From: an uncultured Oscillospiraceae bacterium
GTDB lineage: Bacteria > Bacillota > Clostridia > Oscillospirales > Oscillospiraceae
Assembly: GCA_947623875.1 (NCBI GenBank)
Contig: CANQII010000004.1
Location: 1-44,252 of the forward strand
DNA length: 44,252 nucleotides
Direction of reading: 5' to 3'
Shown: piece by piece, positions 37,305-44,252 of the stretch
Numbering within the stretch: the first letter of the stretch is position 1
Layout: each line of letters begins with the position of its first letter
Position numbers and translations under genes: made by a program
The notes under the pieces: model-generated
Seen by the model: only the letters and a program-made list of their open reading frames with translations
The model's database searches: none
What the model was told of the DNA's origin: nothing

Positions 37305-38800
37305 CGCAGCATCCCTCCCTCCACGGTACAGATCTTGTCCCAGCGGGTGAGGGACTGGGCGGTGTGGGATACGCAGAGCACTGCCCCGGGATAGGTCTGG
37401 AGCAGATTTTGCAGGGCATCCATGCCTGCCTGGTCCAGGTGGTTTGCCGGCTCGTCCAGAATCAGCAGGTTGGCATCTTTGGCGAAGGCGGCTGCCAGGC
37501 AGAACTTCTTCCACTGTCCCATAGACCAGTTTGAGAGGGGCTGCACCAGGGTGTCTTGGGTGAGCTGAAAGGCGGCAAGGAGGGAGGAGAAGGTCTCGGC
37601 ATGGATCCCGCCAGCAGCCAGCAGATCCTCCTGCAGTTCCAATCCGGTCTCCGGTAGGTCCGGTTCCTCCTGCAGAGCGTAGGCGGTGCGGCTGGGGTCC
37701 ATAAAGACGCTGCCCTGGTATGGTTCCAGGATACTCAGAAGGACTTTCAGCAGGGTGCTCTTCCCGCTGCCGTTCTCCCCCCGGAGCAGTACCTTCTCTC
37801 CGGGATGGATGGTGAGGGAGACATCCTGCAGTATGGTCTTGTCTCCATAGCGGTACTGGACATGGGACAGAGCAGCAACTTGATCGATAGGTGCATCCGG
37901 CTGAGACCTGGATACAACGGCCAGGTGTTCCAATGCCGCCTTGTACTCCGCATGCTTTTCCAGTCCCTCCAGGATGGGCGGGACAGCCCCGAAGAGGTAT
38001 CCGGAGAGCACCAGCAATACCGGGGTGTCCTGGAGGGCCAGATTCCCATACAACACAAAGAGTCCGATCACCACATAGCTGCCGTACCGGAGCAAGTCCC
38101 CGATGAATTGAGAGACGATCTCCTCCACGGTGCTGGCCTGCTCCCCTTGGATGCCGGCGCGGACCATGCCCACGGTGATCTCGTCCAGCTTCTGGAGAAA
38201 CCAGTTCTCCTGGCGGAAGGACTTCAATGCGGCGATGCCGTCTGCCCCCTGGATGAGAAAGCCGTCGTAATGGGTCTCGGCATCTGAGGTGGCCTCGAAG
38301 ATCTCCTTCACCCACTTCGTGTATACAACAGAGGGGATGAGCTGCAAGAGGGCCATGGCAGAGAGCAGCAGTCCCAAGGGAAGATGGGTGAGACAGAGCA
38401 GAATGCCAGACCCCAGGAGGATGCCGGCGTTCTGGATGGCGGTGGGGAGGGATTCCAGGCAGAAGTCTGAGGCCGCATCCGCATCGTTGGAGAGACGCAC
38501 ATCCAGTTCTCCGGTGGAGTCCACTGCAATTTCCCGCTGGAGAATCCTTTCATACAGGTACTCCCGCCAACGCTGCCGGTCCCGGCGGAGGAGACTTCCC
38601 AGGGCCCGGCGGAAACAGTATGTGAGGGGCACGCAGACAGCGAGGAGGATGGCGAGATGGACGGCGGTTCCTGTAACAGCGGTGCCGGCGAGGGCGTTGT
38701 CCAGCAGCTCTGAGACCAGCTGTCCGCCGGCGAGGGTGAAGAGGAAGAGAAAGACGTGATAGGCGGTGCTGCAGAGGGCAGACCGGGGAAAACGGCGCAT
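37301..38800 (-). CDS. ABC exporter half-transporter, first subunit
   Basis: A 499-residue half-transporter, somewhat short for the class. The membrane domain starts MRRFPRSALCS and spans about 285 residues. The ATPase has Walker A GENGSGKST, Walker B LLILDEPANHLD and the switch region VLCVSHT. The ABC signature is degenerate (LSNWSMGQWKK), suggesting an asymmetric heterodimer in which one ATP site is impaired. The ATG at 38800 has AAGGGGG eight bases upstream. A promoter lies at 38833-38861, back to back with that of the XRE-type regulator. Its stop overlaps the partner's start. Confidence 0.9.
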   Translation of the reverse strand: MRRFPRSALCSTAYHVFLFLFTLAGGQLVSELLDNALAGTAVTGTAVHLAILLAVCVPLTYCFRRALGSLLRRDRQRWREYLYERILQREIAVDSTGELDVRLSNDADAASDFCLESLPTAIQNAGILLGSGILLCLTHLPLGLLLSAMALLQLIPSVVYTKWVKEIFEATSDAETHYDGFLIQGADGIAALKSFRQENWFLQKLDEITVGMVRAGIQGEQASTVEEIVSQFIGDLLRYGSYVVIGLFVLYGNLALQDTPVLLVLSGYLFGAVPPILEGLEKHAEYKAALEHLAVVSRSQPDAPIDQVAALSHVQYRYGDKTILQDVSLTIHPGEKVLLRGENGSGKSTLLKVLLSILEPYQGSVFMDPSRTAYALQEEPDLPETGLELQEDLLAAGGIHAETFSSLLAAFQLTQDTLVQPLSNWSMGQWKKFCLAAAFAKDANLLILDEPANHLDQAGMDALQNLLQTYPGAVLCVSHTAQSLTRWDKICTVEGGMLR

Positions 38801-38832
38801 AGGAGATTCCCCCTTTCGATGGAGTCTGGGCA

Positions 38833-38861
38833 ATTGTATCGCAGAAGAGGTCTGCTGTCTA
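38833..38861 (-). promoter_or_regulatory. Promoter of the ABC exporter pair
   Basis: On the minus strand TAGACA (38856-38861) and TACAAT (38833-38838) are 17 bases apart, 33 bases before the first subunit's start. It is divergent from the regulator promoter 34 bases to the right, so one protein could control both. Confidence 0.65.
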
Positions 38862-38894
38862 TGGAGCAGATAGAGCGCTTTTCGCAACGCATCA

Positions 38895-38923
38895 TTGCTT
38901 TTTGACTGGCAATCCGGTACAAT
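38895..38923 (+). promoter_or_regulatory. Promoter of the XRE-type regulator gene
   Basis: TTGCTT (38895-38900) and TACAAT (38918-38923) are 17 bases apart, 28 bases before the regulator start. It faces away from the exporter promoter. Confidence 0.6.
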
Positions 38924-38950
38924 ACCCCACAATGAAAGGGGCAATTGGAT

Positions 38951-39766
38951 ATGAATCTGCAGTACAAGCTCCGGCAGCTCCGCCGGCAAAACGGCTTCAC
39001 CCAGGAGGACCTGGCAGAGGCCCTGGGGGTGACGAGACAGACGGTGTCCAAGTGGGAGAATGGGTGCTCTGCCCCAGACCTCTCCTTAATCCCAGCCATC
39101 GCGGCCTTCTTTGGTGTCTCTACAGATACCCTCTTCGAGTACGACCTCCTCCAGAGCAAGCGGATGGTGGAGGATATCGTGAAGAGAGCGGCGGACATCC
39201 GGGTGGAGCGTCCGGCGGAGGCAGAGGCCATCATCCGGGACGGGCTGAAGAAGTATCCCGGCAACGACATCCTTCTAAACAACCTCCTGTACACCATGGA
39301 CCGGGAGACAAGAGCGGAGGAGATGATGGAGGTGTGCCAAGGGCTCATCGCTGTCACGAAGGATGACGAGGTCCGACTGGACGCCCTCCGGATTCTGGCA
39401 GAGCTCTATCACCAGAAGGGGGAGAACACCCTCTGTGCCGAGACCCTGGAGATGATCCCGGAGATCTATTTCACGAAACTGGAGCTCATGGCAGAACTGC
39501 TGGACGGAGAGACCTCCCGGGATGCGGCGGAAGGGCAGTGCCTTCTGAACCTGGAGTCCACCTTTCAGATGGCGCGGGTACTGGTAAAGCGGTACCGGGA
39601 GATGGGAAATGCCAGGGAGATAGAGCGTTGGCAGAGTGTCTCGGAGAGGCTCATTGCGCTGGTGCAGGACCTGCTGCCGGAGTTTGCAGATAGCGGTCGT
39701 CTGCAGAGATACCTGATCCCTGTGGGGGTGCACAAACCCCAGGACGGAGAGACGCATCCCCAGTGA
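38951..39766 (+). CDS. XRE-family transcriptional regulator with TPR-like C-terminus
   Basis: A 271-residue regulator. Residues 5-60 form a helix-turn-helix (LRRQNGFTQEDLAEALGVTR then QTVSKWENG). The remaining ~200 residues are helical and TPR-like (ADIRVERPAEAEAIIRDGLK; LDALRILAELYHQKGE), probably sensing a signal or peptide. ATG at 38951 is preferred, with AAAGGGG ten bases upstream; a TTG at 38945 would be too close to it. The divergent ABC exporter is the most likely target, though the two-component operon downstream is also possible. This architecture is common in Clostridia for regulators of exporters. Confidence 0.88.
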   Translation: MNLQYKLRQLRRQNGFTQEDLAEALGVTRQTVSKWENGCSAPDLSLIPAIAAFFGVSTDTLFEYDLLQSKRMVEDIVKRAADIRVERPAEAEAIIRDGLKKYPGNDILLNNLLYTMDRETRAEEMMEVCQGLIAVTKDDEVRLDALRILAELYHQKGENTLCAETLEMIPEIYFTKLELMAELLDGETSRDAAEGQCLLNLESTFQMARVLVKRYREMGNAREIERWQSVSERLIALVQDLLPEFADSGRLQRYLIPVGVHKPQDGETHPQ

Positions 39767-39883
39767 GGATACCCTGCGAAATGCGGGTGTCCGTCACGGA
39801 GTTGTAATTTTGGGGTGGTATGATACCATTGGGGGAGGACCAAACATCCCGTATCCCCATCACATGCTGGGAGGAAGATTGCC

Positions 39884-40555
39884 TTGACGGACCTATTCTA
39901 CATCGAGGATGACCTTGCCATTGCCCTTGCCGTGCGGGACTACCTGAAGACCAAGGGCTATGCAGTAACCATCTGCACCACCCACGCCGAGGCTCGACAG
40001 AGGCTGCTCCGCAGTGTTCCCTCCTGTGTGCTGCTGGATTGGAATATGCCAGATGGCAGGGGAGATCTGCTGTGCCAGTGGATCCGCAGCAATTGGAGAG
40101 ATTTGCCGGTGCTCTTTCTCACCGTCCGCAGCGACAGCGCCGATATTGTGGCGGGCTTTCGTGCCGGTGCCGATGACTACCTCTCCAAGCCCTTCGAACT
40201 GGAGGTGCTGTATGCCCGGATCCAGGCGGTGCTCCGGAGGACTGGGAATGTGGCGGAGCAGTACCTCTCCTGCGGCGGCATCCGGATGGATCAGAACCGG
40301 CACATTGTATACTGCCAGGAGGACGAGGTTCCATTGAGCGAGGCGGAGTACCAGCTGCTGCTGTACTTGATGCAGAACAAGGGGCGGACGGTCACCCGAG
40401 ACAAGATCCTCACCCATGTGTGGGATCTGAACGGCAAGTTTGTCAACGACAACACCCTCACCGTCACCATGAAGCGGCTCCGGGATAAGCTCCACCAGCC
40501 CGCCTGCCTGAAGACCGTCCGCAGTGTGGGGTACCGGATGGAGGAAGCGCCGTGA
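39884..40555 (+). CDS. OmpR/PhoB-family response regulator
   Basis: A 223-residue response regulator. The receiver domain has acidic residues in YIEDD, the phosphorylated Asp52 in LLDWNMPDG, Thr in FLTVRSD and Lys in LSKPFE. The C-terminal winged helix reads YQLLLYLMQNKGRTVTRDKI...VNDNTLTVTMKRLRDKL and ends VRSVGYRME. The TTG start at 39884 has GGGAGGAAG upstream. It overlaps the kinase start by four bases (GTGA). With the kinase, ABC ATPase and permease downstream it forms a Bce-like antimicrobial peptide sensing and resistance module. A direct repeat at 41735-41751 is its likely binding site. Confidence 0.93.
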   Translation: MTDLFYIEDDLAIALAVRDYLKTKGYAVTICTTHAEARQRLLRSVPSCVLLDWNMPDGRGDLLCQWIRSNWRDLPVLFLTVRSDSADIVAGFRAGADDYLSKPFELEVLYARIQAVLRRTGNVAEQYLSCGGIRMDQNRHIVYCQEDEVPLSEAEYQLLLYLMQNKGRTVTRDKILTHVWDLNGKFVNDNTLTVTMKRLRDKLHQPACLKTVRSVGYRMEEAP

Positions 40556-41742
40556 ACAGCAGAAAGCATATCGCCATCACCGCAGGTCTGGTGGTGTCTC
40601 TGTGCCTCATCGCCGCTGCGGTCTCTGCCTTGTTGGTCTCCTGGCAGTCCAGCCAGATCTCCTTTGACATTCTAAACACTATCTGCGGGGAGATGATCGA
40701 ACAGGATCCGGAGGCCTATGGGACCGTTGCAGCTGCCTTGAAGGAGTATACCACAGAAAACCGGTCCGGGGCGGTAAGAGACGATGTGTTGGTCTCCCTG
40801 GGGTATGGGGTATCAGACTTCTCCGGGATTCCAACAGCCTGGATTGCTGGATCTGCCGCAGTGGGATTGGGTACAGGCTTTATCCTGTTCGCCGTCACGT
40901 TTCTCGCCCGGAACAAGGCGGAGCGCCGCCGGATCCGGGAGCTGGCAGCCTATCTGGAGCAGGCAAACCGGGGGAAGGCGCCCATTCTCTCTGCTTTTGG
41001 AGAGGACGAATTCTCCAAACTGGAGGACGAGATCAGCAAGACCGTGACCTACCTCTATCAGACCCGGGAACAGGCAGTCCAGGCCAGAAACGGCTTTGCG
41101 GAGAACCTCTCCAACATCGCCCACCAGATCAAGACGCCCATCACCGCCATCTCCCTGGCGGCCCAGCGAATGCGGCAGAGCGCTGGAGTAGAGAAGCAAC
41201 CCCTTGATCAGATTGAAAAGCAGATTGCTCGGCTCACCTATCTGGAGGAATCCCTGCTGCTCCTGTCTCGCTTGGATGCCGGGGCGCTCCCTTTCCAGAA
41301 AGCACAGACCGACGTCTTCACCCTCCTCACCCTGGCGACGGACAACCTCCAGGAGCTCTTTACAGCCTCCGGCACCGGTCTGGACATCCCGGAGCAGGGG
41401 GAGATGTGGATCAATGTGGATCTGGAGTGGACCATGGAGGCTCTCATGAACCTCATGAAGAACTGCATCGAGCACAATCCCGGCGGAGTGGTCCACTGCT
41501 CCTATACCCAGAATCCGCTGTATACGGAGGTCCTGATCTGGGATGAGGGGGATGGCTTTGACAGGGAAGACCTGCCCCATCTCTTTCAGCGCTTCTACCG
41601 AGGCAAGAAGGCCGGGGATGGGGGCATCGGCATCGGCCTGGCCCTGGCCAAAGAGATCATCGAAGGGCAGAACGGCACCATCCGGGCCAGCAATCGGCGG
41701 TCCGGCGGGGCCTGTTTTGAAATTCGCTGGTACCGTCACTGA
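40552..41742 (+). CDS. Sensor histidine kinase
   Basis: A 396-residue membrane kinase. Two membrane helices (about 8-30 and 97-120) flank an external loop of ~65 residues. HisKA follows with the phospho-acceptor His191 in NIAHQIKTPI. The ATPase has the N-box MNLMKNCIEHNPGG, G1 WDEGDGFD, the F-box LFQRFYRGK and G2 GIGIGLALAKEI. The GTG start overlaps the regulator stop. The external loop is longer than in BceS-type kinases, which lack one, so it may sense its ligand directly or with the permease. It should phosphorylate the preceding regulator. Confidence 0.92.
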   Translation: MNSRKHIAITAGLVVSLCLIAAAVSALLVSWQSSQISFDILNTICGEMIEQDPEAYGTVAAALKEYTTENRSGAVRDDVLVSLGYGVSDFSGIPTAWIAGSAAVGLGTGFILFAVTFLARNKAERRRIRELAAYLEQANRGKAPILSAFGEDEFSKLEDEISKTVTYLYQTREQAVQARNGFAENLSNIAHQIKTPITAISLAAQRMRQSAGVEKQPLDQIEKQIARLTYLEESLLLLSRLDAGALPFQKAQTDVFTLLTLATDNLQELFTASGTGLDIPEQGEMWINVDLEWTMEALMNLMKNCIEHNPGGVVHCSYTQNPLYTEVLIWDEGDGFDREDLPHLFQRFYRGKKAGDGGIGIGLALAKEIIEGQNGTIRASNRRSGGACFEIRWYRH

Positions 41743-41766
41743 GCTGTCACTTTCGCATGCTATACT
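41735..41766 (+). promoter_or_regulatory. Candidate response-regulator site and promoter of the ABC genes
   Basis: GTCACT occurs at 41735-41740 and again at 41746-41751, 11 bases (one helical turn) apart, and TATACT at 41761-41766 is a good -10 box. No -35 box is present at the right distance; the repeat occupies that place. This is the usual layout of an OmpR-family activated promoter. It straddles the kinase stop codon and precedes the ATPase gene by about 80 bases. Confidence 0.5.
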
Positions 41767-41846
41767 GGCAGTAGAGAGGGACCGGGACGGGTTCTTCTGC
41801 AGCAGGATCAAGGCTGAAGACACATGCAGAGAGGAAGGACAGCGCG

Positions 41847-42527
41847 ATGGAGATTCTACGATGCGAAGGGGTCCGAAAGATATACGGAGACCGGGACAAT
41901 CCGGTGATCGCCCTGGACGGGATCAATCTCACCGTGGACAAGGGGGAGTTTGTGGCCATCCTGGGGACCTCCGGGTCCGGTAAGTCCACACTGCTCCACA
42001 TTCTGGGCAGTGTGGATCGCCCCACAGAGGGCAAAGTCTATGTGGACGGCACGGACCTCTCCCAGCTGAACCAGACCCAGGCGGCCATCTTTCGCCGGCG
42101 CAAGGTGGGACTGGTATATCAGTTCTACAATCTCATCCCCACCCTTACGGTGCGAAAGAACATCCTGCTGCCCCTATCCCTGGACAAGAAGAAGCCGGAT
42201 CCGGGGTACTTTGAGGAGATCGTGAGTACCTTGGGCATCGGTGAGAAGCTGGAAGCACTGCCCCATCAGCTGTCTGGCGGCCAGCAGCAGAGAGTGGCCA
42301 TTGCCCGCTCTCTCATATACCGGCCGGCGCTGCTCCTGGCAGACGAACCCACGGGAAACCTGGACCAGAGAAACTCCAAAGAGGTGGTGGACATGCTGAA
42401 GCTGTCCAACCGGAATCTGGAGCAGACCATCCTCCTCATCACCCACGATGAGAAGGTGGCCATGGAGGCGGAGCGCATCATGGTGCTGGAAGACGGGCGC
42501 ATTGTCTCCGATGAGCGGCGGAGGTGA
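41847..42527 (+). CDS. ABC transporter ATPase (antimicrobial peptide/lipoprotein type)
   Basis: A 226-residue ATPase of the LolD/MacB/BceA type. It has Walker A GTSGSGKST, the Q-loop VYQFYNLIPTLT, the canonical signature LSGGQQQRVAIARSL, Walker B LLLADEPTGNLD and switch ITHDE. It powers the FtsX-like permease encoded immediately downstream (ATG five bases past its stop). In Firmicutes such pairs next to a two-component system detoxify or sense cell-wall-targeting peptides. The promoter region 41735-41766 with its direct repeat suggests induction by the adjacent regulator. Confidence 0.95.
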   Translation: MEILRCEGVRKIYGDRDNPVIALDGINLTVDKGEFVAILGTSGSGKSTLLHILGSVDRPTEGKVYVDGTDLSQLNQTQAAIFRRRKVGLVYQFYNLIPTLTVRKNILLPLSLDKKKPDPGYFEEIVSTLGIGEKLEALPHQLSGGQQQRVAIARSLIYRPALLLADEPTGNLDQRNSKEVVDMLKLSNRNLEQTILLITHDEKVAMEAERIMVLEDGRIVSDERRR

Positions 42528-42532
42528 GAGAT

Positions 42533-44252
42533 ATGTGGCGGGACTACACATCCAGTTCTCTGAAGCACAACCGCTCTGCCGGCTTATCTATCACCATCGC
42601 GGTATTGATTGCAGCCCTGCTTTTATCCCTTCTCTGCGCTCTCTTCTACAACCTCTGGAAGTACGAGGTGGAGCGGATCACCCTGGAAGAGGGAAACTGG
42701 CACAGCAGAATCCTGGGGGAATTCTCTACCGAAGATCTGGAGACCATCCGGAACTTTGCCAATGTACAAGATGTTCAGGCGAATGAGACAGGGGATAAAG
42801 GGACTGGTCCTGCGGTGGACATCACCTTCCGGGACATGCGGGCGGTCTTTCCCGATATGCCCCAGATCGCAGAGCAGCTTGGGATTCCAGAGGAGCGGAT
42901 ACAATACCACTACGCGCTTCTGGCCCTGTATCTCATCCGGGATGCCAGCGATCCTGCCCCGCGGCTGCTGTTTCCGGCGTTTCTTCTGATCACCTTGATC
43001 GCCTCCTTCTCTCTGATCCTCATCATCCACAACGCCTTTGCGGTCTCTATGCAGGCCAGAGTCCATCAGTTCGGGATCCTCTCCAGCATCGGCGCCACCC
43101 CCAAACAGATCCGGACTGGTCTGCTCCAGGAGGCTGCGGTGCTCTGTGCGGGACCGGTTCTGGTGGGAAACTTGTTGGGCATCGCTATCAGTGCCGGGAT
43201 CACCGTCCTCAGCAATACAGCCCTTGGGGACGCAGAGACAGGACGGCATATGGCAGTATTCGGCTATCATCCTGTGGTGCTGCTGCTCACGCTGTTGGTT
43301 ACTGTACTCACTATCTGGATCTCCGCCTGGATTCCAGCAAGAAAACTCAGCAGGCTTATACCTTTGGAGGCGATCCAGAACACCAGTGAGCTGCAGCTGA
43401 AGCGAAAGAAGAACTCAAGATTGCTCTCTCTGCTCTTCGGCATTGAGGGGGAACTGGCGGGGAATGCCCTGAAAGCCCAGAGGAAGGCATTGCGCACGGC
43501 ATCCCTGTCTCTGCTGCTCTCCTTCCTGGCCTTTTCCATCATGCAGTGTGTCTTTACCCTCTCCCAGATCAGCACCAGGGAGACGTACTTTGAGCGCTAT
43601 CAGGATGTGTGGGATATCCAGACTACCCTGAAGAATACAGGCATAGCCCAGTTTGCTGAGACAGATGCCATCCGGGAACTGGACGGGGTAGAGAGCGTTA
43701 TTGCCTATCAGCGGGGTATGGCAATGTGCCGGATCCCAGAGGAAGCGCTCAGCGAGGATATGCTGTCTCTCGGCGGATTCAGCGGGGCATCTTCAGAGGA
43801 AGCTGTTCCTGTGAACGGCGGCTGGCTGGTGCATGCCCCGATGGTGATCCTGGACGATCAGAGTTTCTCTGCCTATTGTGAGCAGATTGGTATTGCACCT
43901 CGGCTGGATGGGGCGGTGGTGCTGAACCAGATCCGGGACGTCACCAACCCGGACTTTCGGCATCCCGAGTTCCTGCCGTATCTGAAAGAGAGCAGCGGTG
44001 TATCGGTGCTGCAGCAGTCTGGCGGTGCGTCTGAGACGATAGAGATTCCAGTGCTGGCCTACACCCAGCAAGTGCCCCCGCTGCGGGAGGAGTATGCCAA
44101 GGAGGACTACTACGAGCTGGTGCACTTTGTCCCGGTGTCCCTCTGGAGAGAGGTTCGAGGACAGATTGGGGGAATCCTAGAAGACAGCTGTATCTGCATC
44201 CGCGGCAGGGAAGGCGTCACTCTGAAGGAACTGACTGAGATCCAGGACGAGG
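42533..44252 (+). CDS. FtsX-like ABC permease, N-terminal part (3' end outside window)
   Basis: An open frame from ATG 42533 (after GGAGGTGAGAG) to the window end, 573 codons without a stop, so the gene is incomplete. It starts MWRDYTSSSLKHNRSAG followed by a membrane helix (LSITIAVLIAALLLSLLCAL). A ~100-residue external region follows, then three helices of an FtsX domain with the family motif QFGILSSIGATPKQIRTGLL, and further on a second membrane region after KLSRLIPLEAIQ and a large external domain. This matches the permeases paired with BceA/MacB-type ATPases. It probably continues with a second FtsX domain beyond the window. Confidence 0.88.
   Translation, partial: MWRDYTSSSLKHNRSAGLSITIAVLIAALLLSLLCALFYNLWKYEVERITLEEGNWHSRILGEFSTEDLETIRNFANVQDVQANETGDKGTGPAVDITFRDMRAVFPDMPQIAEQLGIPEERIQYHYALLALYLIRDASDPAPRLLFPAFLLITLIASFSLILIIHNAFAVSMQARVHQFGILSSIGATPKQIRTGLLQEAAVLCAGPVLVGNLLGIAISAGITVLSNTALGDAETGRHMAVFGYHPVVLLLTLLVTVLTIWISAWIPARKLSRLIPLEAIQNTSELQLKRKKNSRLLSLLFGIEGELAGNALKAQRKALRTASLSLLLSFLAFSIMQCVFTLSQISTRETYFERYQDVWDIQTTLKNTGIAQFAETDAIRELDGVESVIAYQRGMAMCRIPEEALSEDMLSLGGFSGASSEEAVPVNGGWLVHAPMVILDDQSFSAYCEQIGIAPRLDGAVVLNQIRDVTNPDFRHPEFLPYLKESSGVSVLQQSGGASETIEIPVLAYTQQVPPLREEYAKEDYYELVHFVPVSLWREVRGQIGGILEDSCICIRGREGVTLKELTEIQDE

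Overview
The window looks like a chromosome segment from a moderately GC-rich, spore-forming member of the Firmicutes, most likely class Clostridia and close to Oscillospiraceae (the Flavonifractor/Oscillibacter type). Evidence: a complete sigK sporulation sigma factor gene, HPr kinase/phosphorylase, YlxM next to Ffh, PlsY and GpsA, a YolD-like/Y-family polymerase pair, strong AGGAGG ribosome binding sites and sigma-A-type promoters (TTGACA-N17-TATAAT). All family names come from reading the translations; no database search was run.

Region 1 (1-7.3 kb), accessory DNA. The 3' end of an AMP-forming ligase gene, an eroded type II thioesterase gene, a LuxE-like acyl-protein synthetase and a LuxC-like acyl-CoA reductase form the end of a cluster that should activate an acyl group and reduce it to an aldehyde. 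Next is a strikingly AT-rich gene for a P-loop (STAND/AAA-like) NTPase whose C-terminus carries an R-N-x3-H motif typical of HEPN RNases, a candidate single-gene defence system. A YolD-like gene whose last ~40 codons share the AT-rich composition precedes a Y-family translesion polymerase.

Region 2 (7.3-20 kb), mostly minus strand. asnB, a GH4 glycosidase and a leaderless amidase come first. A 1.3 kb non-coding stretch then carries about eleven copies of a near-palindromic 15-mer (TTGYAAWAATTRCGA), seven of them phased on an exact 121 bp period. After it comes a translation operon read right to left: ylxM-ffh-rpsP-khpA, a terminator-like hairpin, rimM-trmD-rsmA. Here trmD is fused to a GNAT acetyltransferase domain. 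Two tandem paralogous genes of unknown function follow.

Region 3 (20-35.5 kb), mostly plus-strand core genes: lgt, a structured leader, folD, yceD (DUF177), rpmF, der-plsY-gpsA, rpmB (minus), hprK-glmS, sigK (minus, followed by a degenerate ~23 bp minisatellite), a SpoU-family RNA methyltransferase, a CapA-like lipoprotein and a DUF362 protein. Lgt and PlsY both carry long disordered cytoplasmic tails.

Region 4 (35.5 kb to end), transport and signalling. A heterodimeric ABC exporter pair (minus) is divergent from an XRE-type regulator. A two-component system (response regulator plus histidine kinase) is followed by an ABC ATPase and an FtsX-like permease cut by the window end, a Bce/antimicrobial-peptide-type module. 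A direct repeat of GTCACT sits over the -35 region before the ATPase gene.

The most interesting signals are the 121-bp-phased 15-mer array, the NTPase-HEPN gene, the nested RNA structure before folD, the TrmD-GNAT fusion and the minisatellite behind sigK. No tRNA, rRNA, insertion sequence or CRISPR array was recognised.
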